Of a DNA stretch of 64,000 nt, positions 47,323 to 59,573 are shown piece after piece. This DNA is from Trematomus loennbergii (taxonomy: Eukaryota; Chordata; Actinopteri; Perciformes; Nototheniidae), in the NCBI GenBank assembly GCA_012861695.1, contig JAAOOA010000060.1, positions 5,926,683-5,990,682 of the forward strand, written 5' to 3'. The position numbers and the translations under genes are program-made. Within the stretch, counting starts at the first letter, position 1, and each line of letters begins with the position of its first letter. A model generated the notes under the pieces. The model was not told the DNA's origin, did not search any database, and worked only from the letters and a program-made list of their open reading frames with translations.

Positions 47323-48737
47323 ATTAACAGTAACATATTAGGTGTTACACTAACGTGATTACTTAAACATTGATTAAAAGAGGTCACGCCATTTGTACAG
47401 AACAAAGTTATATTTAACTGGTATTTGCGAAAGGTTTGATGCATGTTAGGGTTGTGATTGGGGTCAAGGAGAGGCATGAACAGGGCTTGTAGACACTGTA
47501 AGGAATATTTGTGTTGAGTGGCAAGCTATTCATTAGATTATATAGGTGAGAATCGTTCCCAAAGGAACCAGCTATAAATAGAAATGGTGTTGGAGATCCA
47601 GAAAGCAGTTTGATGAAGAAGTCAGGGATAAAACTGGTTGAGGATATATATACTTGTTTCACAGAAGGAATGGGAGGTTGTGAATGGTATACTGTAAATA
47701 GTAAAAACTTTACTTAGGGACCATATCTGTTGCCAATAATTATTCTTTCTGATATGAGAAACAGGATATGGAGGCATCTATGGAGTGTTTGTAGCCTGAA
47801 ACGTGAGCTACGCAGTTGATGATCTGATGTTATTCCCCAATTAGGTCAGTATGCGGATGAACTTCATGATGTCTAGTAGTTGTGAAGCGCCAAACTGGCT
47901 TGGATCATACTGAATTGTTGCTCAGACAGGACCGGTCTTTGTGCAGAAGGACAGTGGAGAGGGCAGAAAGGGTCTGCATGTAGCACGATTGAAGCCATGC
48001 TATCCCGCAACAACATACATGGAAAAGCTGGAGTAGAAGCACCTCATGGATAATTTTAATGAGGATAGTGACCATGAGGAATTTCTGGGCTTCCTCTCTG
48101 CCTCCCATAGCTAAAAAAAAAAACAGATCAGCAGGAGAAATAGAACAAAGAAGCTCATAAATAAGCTTTCTGGCATTCTTCATGTCTCAAAGGGAATGGG
48201 TAGTGCCAATATTATTATTTTATTTGTGAAATAAATGTTAATTTCAAAACTTTGACAAAAGTTTCATTGTTCAGCAAAAGGGATTTGGAGTAATACACCT
48301 CTCTGCCATTTAAAGTGATAACAAGATGGTGGAATACTATTTAACTGAATAAGAGGCTTAGTCCTTCTCATTAAAGGCTTCTCAATTCTCTAATTTCCCC
48401 TCCACGACTCCTCGGTCCTCCGGTAAATGGATTTCAGCGTGCCATGTTGAAGGACATCTATTTCTCTAAATGCACATCGAGGACCGAGCATCGAGCATAG
48501 AGGAGGCTCTCTGGAGGAGCTATAACCGAGGATACACTGATGGTTCCTCCACGGCTCCTCCGCGGATGCATTTCCGGGAACGGTGGAGGCGTGACGCACG
48601 GCTGGACTTATCTCAGCCAATGACAGCTCTGCATGCATCCCCTGGATATTATTTTAGTAACTGCTTGAATGGCGACGCGATATTTACAGTGAGAACAGCT
48701 GTGAGGTCCGTGCAGAAAGCAGAGCAGTGTGTATAAT

Positions 48738-49115
48738 ATATTGGCGGCAGTGGCTTAGTCTGTAGGGACTTGGTCTTGGAACCGAAGGGTCGCCGGTTCA
48801 CGTCCCGATCGGACCAAAAAAAGATGGAGTGAGCTGGTAGCTGGAAAGGTGCCAGTTCACCTCCAAAGCCACTGCCGAGGTGCCCTTGAGCAAGGCACCT
48901 AACCTCAAACTGCTCCCTTGGCACCGGGTACCTGGCAGCCTCTCTGCTCTGCCACCTCTCCTATCTGCATGTGGTTGTGTGTGTGTGCATGTATATCCTC
49001 TGTGTTTGTGCATGTATATCCTCCCCTGTGTGTGTAATGTGTGTAAACACAACAGAGTGGGGAAAGAAATTTCCCTGTAAGGGATTAATAAAGTGTATCT
49101 TCTTCTTCTTTTCTT
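48738..49115 (+). repeat. tRNA-derived SINE, second family
   Basis: An A-box GTGGCTTAGTCTGTAGGG and a B-box GGTTCACGTCC mark a clear tRNA-like head. A conserved centre (GAGGTGCCCTTGAGCAAGGC) and an L2-type tail (AATTTCCCTGTAAGGGATTA, then ATAAAG and (CTT)n) follow. It is full length. Confidence 0.88.
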
Positions 49116-49256
49116 CTATCACTCAGTATAACAGGCCTACATTACTCTCTGTATTTGTTTGCTGTAGTTTAGTAGATATCTACAAACAAAGAGTCGATAT
49201 TTTTCTAAGACACATAATAAACTACACAACGGCTGTAGCCTGATTATATGCTTTAG

Positions 49257-49350
49257 GAGCTGTAGGTGTGTGTGGTACAGTGTGTAGGTGTGTGTGGTAC
49301 AGTGTGTAGGTGTGTGTGTGGTACAGTGTGTAGGTGCGTGTTGTACAGTG
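49257..49350. repeat. Minisatellite, ~23-bp units
   Basis: About four units of TGTAGGTGTGTGTGGTACAG occur, differing by GT slippage and a few substitutions. Confidence 0.85.
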
Positions 49351-49613
49351 CATAGATGCGGCGGACAGACAGGTCTCAGTTGGTTTGGTGTCCTATGCTT
49401 ACTTCTAAGGGGGGATATATCCAGTATCTGATTGTGTGACGTTATTATGAGAGTGCTCTCATACTTGTTTGATTCTGAAATTGTATATTTATATAAATAT
49501 ATGTGTGTGTATATGTCCGCATCTGTAGCCTGTTATTGTCTCATTATACCGCACTGTGAATGAATTAAAAGTAAATATATAAGTCGTCATGAACACATCT
49601 GTCCATCAGACAG

Positions 49614-49962
49614 AGGGTGTTTCTCAATGTCGAGTACGCTTGCTTGGTAGCACATGTCTGCCGAGCATCTTGCTTCAGAAGCGAGGCAAGAATACTTCCT
49701 GACATTTGGAAAACAAAGAGTAACAGGCTAGCAAGTGTGCAGGTGTGCGTCATATGAGAGGCCCAGCCTTACATTTTCCGCCACAGATTTTGGAAATTGG
49801 TCCGTGCGCAAAGCATTGTGGGGATTTTAAGACCGCGGAGTCTACTCATGTGCAGCCTCGATATTTCTCCAAACGGAGTACGCCGGGCTCGGTAGATTTC
49901 CAAGTATGCTGGAGATTGGTGTTTCTCAATCGCTTTACTCGCGATTGAGAAACACCCACAGT
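49614..49962. mobile_element. Short nested inverted-repeat element
   Basis: GAGGGTGTTTCTCAAT at the left and ATTGAGAAACACCC at the right (ending about 49961) are inverted. A second inverse copy of the end, GGTGTTTCTCAATCGC, sits at 49918 and forms a hairpin with the right end. No duplication was identified. Confidence 0.5.
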
Positions 49963-51404
49963 GCTGTTGGGCCTCCTGTCATCATTAATGGACGTCTCTT
50001 TAAAACGACCGCTCAGAGGAGAGGATTTCTCATTTCTCCAACCGCCTGCTGCTTCCACTCCTCTCTCCTCGGTTCCCCTCCTCGACTCCTCCGCTCACAT
50101 GTCCTGTGGGCGGGACTAAGTCACGAGGATAGGAGTCAAGGAGGGGAAATTAGAGAATTGAGAAGCCTTTAATGTGTTACAAAAGCGTCCGTGGCCTACC
50201 CTTAGCCAACTGTTGGCCGTGTGTACAGTCCAAGGCATAACGAGGAAAATACATGGAGCTACACAACTCAGAAAGTAAAAACATGAATGGAGAAGATACA
50301 GTAGCAGGAGGACCAAGAGATGGTCTTAAGGAGTTTGTGCGTTGGTTTTTGTAGGTCGTTAAGGTATGAATAGGAGCATTGCTATTGGTTGCTGTAATAG
50401 ATAAAGGGGAAATACCTGCAGGAGCAGACGAGGAAGGACAGAAAAAGGATGCTTGGATAGAGGGATGCATATGCCTGATGTGAAGCATGAAGATACAGAT
50501 TTAAATGAAAAATTGGACATATGGCTGCTCAGACAAATGGCTTCTATAGGAATTACTTCAAGTAGTTCAAAGGCACCCTGCATACAATTTAAATTAAAAA
50601 ATCTGATTTCATCTTTGCTTTAAAAAATATCTAAAGTAGCTGTCTTTACATTTTTAGAGCTTTGATCATGTTAAGGGCAGTGAACTTCATTGCCAATGGG
50701 ATAAGGCTGCACTAAATCTAACCATGTGTATTAGGCATACAGCAATAATTCAACATTACAGTAAGAGATGGTTATTGGACGGCTAAATAACCATCATGGC
50801 TCTCACATACATGTGGTTTGTGATTGAGGTTTATGTCATTGTAGCCTCATAGCTATGCTTTACTCATGCTTCCTCTGACCTCCTGTGCCTGAAGCTGCTG
50901 TTTGAGAGAGATCATGTCCCAGCTGGATGTCTCTTGGTGGGGGACAGTCTGTCCCTGCAGGCAGTGGGTCCTTGTGCCACACTAGCACGCAAGTTACATT
51001 GCTACAACATCTAAGAGAGAAAAAAACAATAGCTGTATACTTGTTTTTTGGTTGAAAATGACATTTAGTAGGTACAGTATGGTTATTAATAAGGGATTAA
51101 TTATTGTTCGTTAACAGGCTTGCACAATACAAACAGGAACACATGACAAAAAATAAAGAAAACTAAAGTGCATTCCAAGTTTAAAGTGCAATAGCTCAAT
51201 CCAGGCTGTTACTATGGACTCAGGTCAGGTCATGACAACTGATCTCATAGCAGGACCAAAACACAACACCTCTTTTATAGATTTTTTCTGTCATTTTCTG
51301 AAGAGTGTGCAATGGGTTAGCGTCTTACAGTGTTACAGCCTGTTGTAGCCAACCTTAAACAAACGTGGCTGCACCCAGAAGATTGATGTAATATATTTGT
51401 TTAT

Positions 51405-51428
51405 ACACACACACCACACACACACCAC

Positions 51429-51469
<41 letters not shown>

Positions 51470-51511
51470 CACACACACACACACACCACACACCACACAC
51501 ACACCCACACA

Positions 51512-51560
<49 letters not shown>
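51405..51560. repeat. (CA)n microsatellite
   Basis: About 150 bp of CA units are interrupted by CCACA and CAACA. 50175-51400 otherwise shows no gene or clear repeat. Confidence 0.97.
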
Positions 51561-51563
<3 letters not shown>

Positions 51564-52184
51564 GGTTTTACCTTGTCCTATGTAAAATGTGTGATATTGG
51601 GCTGTATAAATAGCAGTTGATGGATTTATTGAAACAACTTCTGCTCTGAACTTCCTAAATAGATATTTAGGGCCATTTGTTGGTTTTCTGGGTTTGGTTC
51701 AGAGTTATATTATAAAAATGTTTGGTCCACTGAATGATATTATTCACAGAACCAATACAGAGCTTCAAAGGATAATTTAAAAAATCATACAAGCAAGCTT
51801 TTGGTCTTTAGATTACAATCTAAATGGTGTCATTAACATTTGTTTTCCCTTCCTTTCAGCTTGCCCAAATTATGTTACCTTGTTCTCTACTTTAAATGCA
51901 CACTTGTCCCTCCTATAATATTATTTCTGGCAGCCAGCTTCTCCCACACATGCTGGTGCCCGGCAACGTCTCTGTTCCGGTGGTTTGTACTCTTACAGCT
52001 GGGGTAGAAATTGTTATGTTGCGAGCATGAAATGATAATGGAACTGTGGGAGGGAATGCGGGTGACAGCTACTGTTACCAAGATACTCTGAGGCTGAGCA
52101 CTGTAGTGGAATTGAGATGATTTCATTCTGCGGTAATGGTCCTCGCTCTGTCCGCCTGTGATTCTCTGTTTCACACGACTCTCT

Positions 52185-52470
52185 CTGCATTTCCTTCCGT
52201 CAGACTCAATGCCGGGGCTGCTCATTAGCCCGCTATTAAAGGACAAAGGCAGACCCTGGCATTATGCATGATATGCAACTGTTGCCACGGTGACTGTGAG
52301 CCCATCCTCGTTACCATCAATCAAAATGGCAACCTGTAGATGTCGCTAGCCCCCTGCTGGCTGATGCAGAGGCATTATGCTGATTATAAACACCAATAAT
52401 TGTGATTGCTTCTCTTAGCCCCTTTGCTCCTTCAGGGTCCTGCGCTTTGCCCGAGCTATTTGTGTCCCTC
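52185..52470. promoter_or_regulatory. Candidate conserved enhancer with X-box-like motif
   Basis: In an otherwise repeat-free stretch, ACAAAG (SOX-like, 52241), ATTATGCATGATATGCAA (POU/octamer-like, 52261-52278) and GTTGCCACGGTGAC (RFX X-box-like, 52281-52294) lie close together. A TAATTGTGATTG core follows near 52395. The clustering and balanced composition suggest a vertebrate conserved element. This is inference; 51600-53215 holds no gene that I can see. Confidence 0.3.
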
Positions 52471-53214
52471 ATATTGAGATTGCATTTGTTTGTGTCCCAC
52501 TAATTTACAATGCAGCAATATGACATTGTCTCCTTTTTTTCCATTTGTTCTCTTACTTCTCTTGCTAAGTGGCAGTCGATACACTGGCAGTGGTTTAATT
52601 TTCTCACATTTTTTCTTCCCCCCCTCTGTCTCTCTTGTAGCAGCTCTGCAGTCAGCCAGTTTTTAGATATATTAGTAAAAGCTGGCCTCCCTTTGACAGC
52701 ATGACAGCTTAGATTTCATGAGCCTCCAATAAAGAGCGAGTCATTGTGCCAGGAATAACTGCTCTGATAATATTGTTTTTCCCTGGAAGGTAACAATGCC
52801 ATAAATACTGTGGACACTTGAGTTGATAACATGTATAACGATCATGATCACTTAGAAGACAATTGCCTCAGCACCCCCGTATATCTAATCCTCCACACAG
52901 CATCACATGCCGGCTTTTTTTTAATGTATGCCCTTACAACACGTAATTACCTTTTTCTGAAATGATGGGATTGCTAGCAGGAATTCAATATTACTATACA
53001 ATTCTAAATCAAATAAAGAAATATAACAAATCACATGCGCACAGTTAACAGAGTCAGTCAAGTGAAGTCTTGAGTTAAACCATAACTAATCTTCCAGTTC
53101 ATCACAATGGCCATGGTAATCAACTGTATTTATTCAACTGAAACTTACAGTAGCTTTTTCTGTTTGCTCAGTTTTTATTTTTGCTTTTTTAAACTTTACT
53201 TTAACTGTTGTTCT

Positions 53215-54410
53215 ATACTGCCCCAATATGCTTTATTTTGAGATCCAATATAATGCTCATTTTCAGGTTCACATTAGTATTTAGTGCCTCTACTGTGACA
53301 TGTTTCCATGCTTTAATGTCCAAAAAGCTCTTTATTGTTCTCATACTGCCTGTGCTGCAGCACCTCTTTCCACCCTCTGTCTGAAACCAGAGCTCAGTCT
53401 GCTCTGATTGGTTAGCTGGCCGGGTGACTGTTCAACCACTTATGGCGCATTTCCACTGCAAGGTCTCGTACGGTATAGTTAGGCCTTGGTAGTCCAGGCT
53501 CACTTTATGCTGCGTTTCCATTACAGTTTAGTAGCTGGGGCAGTAACTATGGTAACGCAGTGTAGGCGGAGCCGTGACGTCATCTTCAATGCGAACCACA
53601 AAATCAACATCAGCCGTTAGCTGTTAGCACTCAAGCTCACAGCTCCTCATATCTGTTCAGAAACTAGACAAAAGTTAAACAAGTACAGACCACAGACTGT
53701 CTGTGTCATGGCGAGTACAGTCGCTGGTTTATTTATGTCTGTATGGGCCGTTGTTGTGAGTGTGGACGGTCGGAGCATATACTGCGTTAGTTTAGCCGAT
53801 CTCCGTTTAGAAACACGCATTTTAAAAGGTTTTTCGCCTGCCGTCTGTCTGCAGACTTGTCAAAGCATTAATTCATGGTTTTTACTAACCGGTATCAGTA
53901 TGTTGTTACTTCGGCATCATTTTGAAACGTGTATTACAATTAAATCACGGTCAAATATGTTCATTTTGTTGTAGTTGTAGCCCCCTTGCCAGCGATTCTC
54001 TCACTAGTTTAGCATATTCAGCCTGGTTGTTGGCCCGGAAAGAACCACGATTTTGGAGAGCCAGAAAAACTGTGAAAGAGTACCCGTTAGCCGGAACTAC
54101 CCCTAGTGGAAACGCAACAAAAAACGGGCCGGGCACGGCACGCTTAAACCGTGTTACGCGCTGCAGTGGAAATGCACCATTAGAGATGCCCCCTTAGCCT
54201 ATCACGTGTAAGGTGTTGGAGCGCTAGCAAACAAAAGCCTGAATGTTACATAGTGATGTCATTATGTTCAGAAGTACTGTAATCAAACGAGTCCAATGGA
54301 AGCTTTTTAGGCAGGGAGATTGTTTGGGAGAGAAACTCCCTCTGGAGGGAACTTTGGGATTTTAGCCTTTGCAGACCATTTACATGCACAAAAACCTATA
54401 CAACAAAACA
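53215..54410. mobile_element. MITE family copy (host of nested Harbinger MITE)
   Basis: The left part (CCAATATAATGCTCATTTTC, then TTTCCATGCTTTAATGTCC) and the right part (GATGTCATTATGTTCAGAAG, then TTTACATGCACAAAAACC) flank the insertion at 53443-54179. A fragment of the same family is inverted at 33150-33480. Confidence 0.65.
53443..54179. mobile_element. PIF/Harbinger-type MITE nested in a MITE
   Basis: It starts TGGCGCATTTCCACTGCA and ends TGCAGTGGAAATGCACCA, with TTA at 53440-53442 and 54180-54182. The perfect termini and 3-bp TWA duplication support Harbinger-type transposition. A short frame at 53708-53950 has no recognisable domain. Confidence 0.85.
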
Positions 54411-54753
54411 AAAAACAAAAACATTTTTGACACAAAATATCTTGGTTTCCTCTTTCGTAACCGGGTCCGTCTGCGTCGTGTTACGGCCGCGCCGCGGCGT
54501 TCGCAAAGATCGCGGCCACTCTAGTCAATGGGTGCTATTCCACCAGACGCGCCGCGTTACGGCTCAGAAGCGCCCCAGAAGGGTCTCGCCGCTGGGCTCC
54601 GCTTGAAATAGGATTCAAGTCTATTTTTTGACGCGAGGCGTTGCAGAGGCGCCGGGCAGGAAGTGGAACGGTGACAGCATCCGGCCCATCCCCCAAATAA
54701 ACTAATTTGCAGACCTCCCTTCACATCACTACATCTTCACAACGACACGCACA

Positions 54754-57700
54754 ATGGACGACGAGGTTTTCATATTGGAAGTGGAAAAACACTTGATTTT
54801 ATACAACACAACCCATCTTTTTTATAAGGACAACACCAGAAAGGACAAGTCCTGGCTTTTAATCGCTGGAGTTTGTGGAGTGGAAGGTGAAAACTACTAA
54901 TTAGCCAACACATTAATGTTTTTAAGTTAATGAATACTTGTAGGTACAGTACAGAGCCATTCAGGAGTTTCAAATCTTGTGAAAGTCATTTAATAGCTTT
55001 TCAGTAAACTTGCATTTCACAAGAAAGTAAGATCTTATTTCCTATATCAACATATATGCCTATGTTTATATATATATTTTCATATATCTATATATATGTA
55101 CTGTATATATATGTACACATATATGTGTATACATATATATATATATATATTGTTTTTTTAACTATACTTTAGCTTGTTAATTCCGCCCAGGGATCAATAC
55201 AGTTTTGTGTTAACCTATTATAATGATAATATATGTTTGTATTATAATAGTTTTTTATTAATCTTAATCTGCAAAGTATAGCTGTCCGAAAAATGTAAAA
55301 TTAAGAAAATAATATTTCCCTCTGGAGGTGTATTGTAGTAGAAATAAAAACAGGAAATGGTATTTCTCAAGTATGCACAAGCGCCATTGTACAATAGTAC
55401 AGTAATTAATCAAATCTAGGGCTACTACATTTTAATTGAGATTTTTTTTACATCATTGAAAGAACTTCACTTAGCTATGTGAGTATAGTGTTATAACAAA
55501 CTACACAAAGTGCTGTCAATAATGTTTAAATACAGTATGCTGTGGTGGTCCTTGCATTTCTAGTCTGAAGATAAATTGAGAGGACAGACAAGAATCATTT
55601 GGCAGTCATTTGTCAGACAAAACTATTTATTTGAAAATAAATAACATAGCATATTAAAAATAAAGAACACTTTTTTACAAATGCAAATGGTAGTACAATA
55701 ACTTTTTTGCTTTTTATAATTTTCTGGAATGAAAAAATAACACATTTTTCAATTGATTTGGCGGTGTAATAACTATTGTGTTCCAGTAATCACACCATCC
55801 TGTCCTGCCAAGTCAGACTGCCCTCAGGAGAGTTGAAGAAGATGCAGAAAGCCTCCCTCACATTACAGGCATTTCTTGATGGCCTGTTTCCTCCCATGTT
55901 TCTCACCGGTGCCATGTGTCTACCCTGCTGCTCTTCCTCATCTAGCAACCTCTGGTTTTCACTAGGGGCAAGCAGGAAGTTGTGAAGGATGCATCCAGCC
56001 ACCACTAGCGTGTCCACGTTTTTCGGGTGCAGGTTGATACAGCGATGGAAGATTCTCCACCTGGAGGCCAGAATGCCGAAAGCATTTTCCACCACCATCC
56101 TTGCTCTTGACAGTCTGTAGTTGAAAATCCTCTTTTGATGAGTGAGGTTCTTTCCGGGTATGGTCTCATGAGGTATGGCTTGAGTGGGAAAGCTGCGTCA
56201 CCCACCATGATGAATGGCATCTCACCCAGGTGAGCAGCACCAGGCAGAGAGGTACTGGTTGGAACATGAAGAGTTTTGGTCTCCATTCCTTTCCCCAAAT
56301 CCGATCCGGCATACGTCCCACCATCACTTGTTCTTCCGAAGTCCCCCACTTGAATGACTCGGAACCTGTAGTCATCAACAAGTGCCATAAGCACTATGGA
56401 AAATGTCTTCTTGTAGTTGAAGTACTGTCTCCCAGACAGTGGTGGTGCTTGGATGACAATATATTTTCCATCTATTGCTCCCAGGCAATTTGGGAAATTC
56501 AATTTTTCCCAGAAGCATTGTGCGACCTCCTTCCATGTGTCTTCTGTTGGCCTGGGTAGGAACCTCTCCATCATCATTTTCTCATTGGCTGCATACACCA
56601 AATGGACAGAATTTGTTACAGTAGTGCATCCTAGCCGATAGTTGAATGCTAGGCTGATCAGTGAGTCCCCGGAAGCCAAGTATCTGTGAAGGGAAAAACA
56701 AGCAAAGAAAAATGTGTGAAATCATTTTATTCATCTGAATCTATTCTTTATTTCAGTCGACGTTTGCAAGGCGAGATGGAAGTCACTCAGGGATGCCTTT
56801 GTGAAAAACAAAAAAAAATCTCTCCCAAGTGGATCTGCAGGTGGCACGCATAGGGAATGGAATACACCGAAATAATGTCCTTCCTTTTGCCCTATATACA
56901 GCCAAGGAGGTATGTATGCAAATATTTTAATTTATATAATTTTGCAGGAAATTAAAGTTTTTCACAATAACAACTTTGTAATTTGTCATGATGTATTGCA
57001 AAGGGTATGAAAGAGTTTATATTAAATTACATAAAGATGTTCCTATTGCATAAATTAATCCCAAGAAAAAAGCTTTACATTTTTTCCATGCTGTTGTTTC
57101 TTTTCATATTGTTCAAAAAGCAGCTTGAGCAATCCTTCACCGGTGAACATGGAAGACATGGAGAGATCCTGTACACCACTGCTATCAGGAACAGATCAAC
57201 TTTCCAGAATTACATCTGCATCTCCAGCCCCACACCACTGGTACCCACAACCTCTGGGGAGGCAAGGCCCTCTAGGTCCCGTAGCCCCAGGGATCCCATT
57301 TCCGCAGCAGCAGCGGCCTAGCGTTCCACACGGGACGCAAGGAGGAGGCCACAGAGCACAGACATCGGAGAGCAACTAATGTCTCTACTACGGGAACCTC
57401 CAGCCACAACACACATGCCAGAGTCAGAACTGGAAGAGTCTTACCACTTTGCTCTCAGTCTTGTGCCTATTTTGTAAAGACTGGACAAAGACAGGAAACA
57501 TCAGGCCAAACTAAATATTTTAAACACCCTCCATAACCTGGAAAATACACAGCACCAACATTGGCAGCCAATTGACCATCCCCCCATGTCACAACATTCC
57601 ACTCACACCTCTAGGCCAGTAGCCTTTCGGCCAAGTGTACCCTCACCCCCACAAGGCCCATCAACACCTATAGGGCCATTAACAGAAATGCTGTCCTCCA

Positions 57701-57759
57701 GCAGTGGCTCAACATGGCTGGATTGCCAACCTGGGGGGTCTTATTATGAAGAGTTGTAG
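54754..57759 (+). pseudogene. MADF-BESS protein of the Harbinger element
   Basis: Exon 1 (54754-54886) starts MDDEVFILEVEKHLILYN and includes KDKSWLLIAGVCGVE. Exon 2 (56757-56909) joins in phase and reads VDVCKARWKSLRDAFVKNKK, completing a MADF (Myb/SANT-like) DNA-binding domain; a stop or frameshift at about 56871 precedes MSFLLPYIQPR. Exon 3 (57124-57759) is proline-rich and, after a frameshift near 57360, has a BESS-like helix (YHFALSLVPIL, one stop codon, then RLDKDRKHQAKLNIL), ending YYEEL at a stop, with an ATTAAA signal near 57871. In Harbinger elements this partner binds the ends and brings the transposase to the nucleus. Intron 1 contains the transposase's main exon on the opposite strand. 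Confidence 0.8.
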
Positions 57760-58228
57760 TTACTGTTAATTGTGTTTGTTGTAAATAGTTAATTTGTTGT
57801 GCTAATTGTTGTACATTTCAACAGCTATTTGATGTTTCTGTTTCAAATGTTTTTTGGGTGAAATTTTTATAATTAAAACGTTTATTAAACTTGTGGTCAG
57901 TGATTTATTGTCTGTGAAATGTGCTTCTTACCTCAGTGCAACAGCCAGTCCCTGCTTGGGTTCGATGGCAGCTCTGTAATTTGTCGATTGTCTGGTCAGT
58001 TCAGGGCCCAGGATGGACAGAAGTTCATCCATCTGCTCTGCACTCATCCTAAAATATCGATGATGTCTTTGGCTGTCCAGCCTCAGCTCAGCCACAGCCT
58101 CCTTTGCTGGTTGAGGGGGTGCACCCAAAACCGGTTCCTTCTCCTCCCCCCATCCCTCCGTAGTCTTTCCAGTAGGAGAATAAAGGCCAGCGTTCTCCTT
58201 CGGTGTGTCAATTATATAGAATAATTAT
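55790..58228 (-). pseudogene. PIF/Harbinger (HARBI1-like) transposase
   Basis: The upstream exon (about 58225-57932) reads RNRFWVHPLNQQRRLW, then after a small frameshift LRLDSQRHHRYFRMSAEQMD and LLSILGPELTRQSTNYRAAI, up to GTAAGA. The main exon (56683-55790, acceptor TTCACAG) reads YLASGDSLISLAFNYRLG, CLGAIDGKYIVIQAPP (first D), MPFIMVGDAAFPLKPYLMRP (second D) and, after a one-base frameshift near 56155, MVVENAFGILASRWRIFHRC (E). This is a full DDE_4 (HARBI1-type) triad. The C-terminus ends at a stop after TWQDRMV. A further 5' exon may lie at about 58420-58560 (AERLACRLAVLVDLGIF up to GTAAGT), uncertain. The few lesions suggest recent death. Confidence 0.88.
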
Positions 58229-58611
58229 GATGATGAATGCATTTTTTTTACCACTAAAATACAACAACACATCTTTGATTCATGTTGTTTATAACTGGAC
58301 TATTACAATTATTATTAACTATGTCTGTAGTCTACAACACAACAAAATAGGAAATAACAACAATAAACACGATTTAAACGGACACAAAAATAAACCATTT
58401 AACTACGTAGGCTACTTACTTTCTTGTAGAAGTACAAATGTCCAGGAAATATGCCCAAATCAACAAGAACTGCGAGCCGGCATGCAAGACGCTCCGCTTC
58501 TGAAATGCTTCTGAAACGCGCCCGGTAGGGTATGACGCCGGAGGAGGCCGGACCAAAACCGCGGCGCAGCCGTGACGCGACGCAGAAAGTATTCAGGTTA
58601 CATTTCATTTA

Positions 58612-58760
58612 ATTTCAAACCTTTATTTATCCAGGTTGTATCCCATTGAGATCATTGATCTCTTTTTCAAGGGAGACCTGCTCAAGTAGGTTCCACATGA
58701 AACATAAAAACATAAACAGAACAACAAAAAGGACATCATACAGCATCATTACAGGGATTA
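58612..58760 (-). repeat. LINE 3'-tail fragment
   Basis: 'aacctttatttatccaggtt' and 'ctctttttcaagggagacct' are the inverse of the tail at 33705. 58760-59570 has no gene; an AT-rich stretch around 59440-59560 may be unique sequence. Confidence 0.6.
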
Positions 58761-59573
58761 CAATTTACATACCTATCCACATGTACATTACTTTTATATT
58801 TTGATAAGTTACTGATTAAAGTTAATTGCTAACGAAGCAAATGTTTTAAAGTGCTGTGTCCCATCGGACCTACCATACCTTCTGCAAAAAATCTTGGAGG
58901 TTCTGGAGGATCCTCTTTTTGTCCTTTTTTGCGATTTTCACTTTCATAAACCCTCTCAATTTATGTCCAGCGGGCGTGTGAGCTGAGATAAATGAGTGGA
59001 TATTGAAAACACTTTCCTGCAGTTTCACCGGACGCAGCCAGTGAGTCATTTGTTCCTTTGTGTGGACTCAATCAAGATGGGGGACGCCGGAAAGAAATAA
59101 TGATGGCAAAAAGACCAGTGCTTTTTCTCTGTGTTCCCTTCATTCAGCAGAATACATACATTCTGAAAGTGACAAAAACATCTACAAGGACCATATGTCC
59201 TTTTTCAGGTCCACACTGTTCCTGGTGGAAAATAAACTGTCTGTTTTCATGTGTCCAGTAAAAGCCTGCTTCAACACAAGGGCTTTGATTTTTGCAATTG
59301 TGACTCAGTGCAACAATTAACATCTGGACACAGCAGCGGAAAAACAGCACATGGAGGCTTGCATTTATGCTTTCATGGCATATTCAAAGTGCCTCAGTCC
59401 TCTTATCCTCAACACAAAGCAGCGATCAAACACGCTGAGGCAATCTTTTCCTAATTACCTTAAAAATGCATTCCTCTTTTTCCTCTCCAACTCTTATTGC
59501 ATGAGTATGTCTGATGTAATCTCTTCAATATCCTTAATTGGATGTATGCTTGTAATTCCCTGTACACTGGCTT

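Larger units (their letters stand above)
48371..50172. mobile_element. TTAA-flanked DNA element carrying nested insertions
   Basis: TTAA lies at 48371-48374 and 50169-50172, with inverted ends AGGCTTCTCAATTCTC followed by TAATTTCCCCTCC on both sides. Nested inside are the SINE at 48738, a minisatellite at 49257 and a sub-element at about 49614-49962. Confidence 0.8.
54462..58592. mobile_element. PIF/Harbinger transposon with two genes
   Basis: Inverted ends carry CTGCGTCGTGTTACGGC then CGCGCCGCGG (left, from about 54470), and on the other strand CTGCGTCGCGTCACGGC then TGCGCCGCGG (right, to about 58585). Between them lie a minus-strand DDE transposase gene and a plus-strand MADF-BESS gene, the usual two-protein Harbinger design. 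A target duplication could not be set with confidence. Confidence 0.82.
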
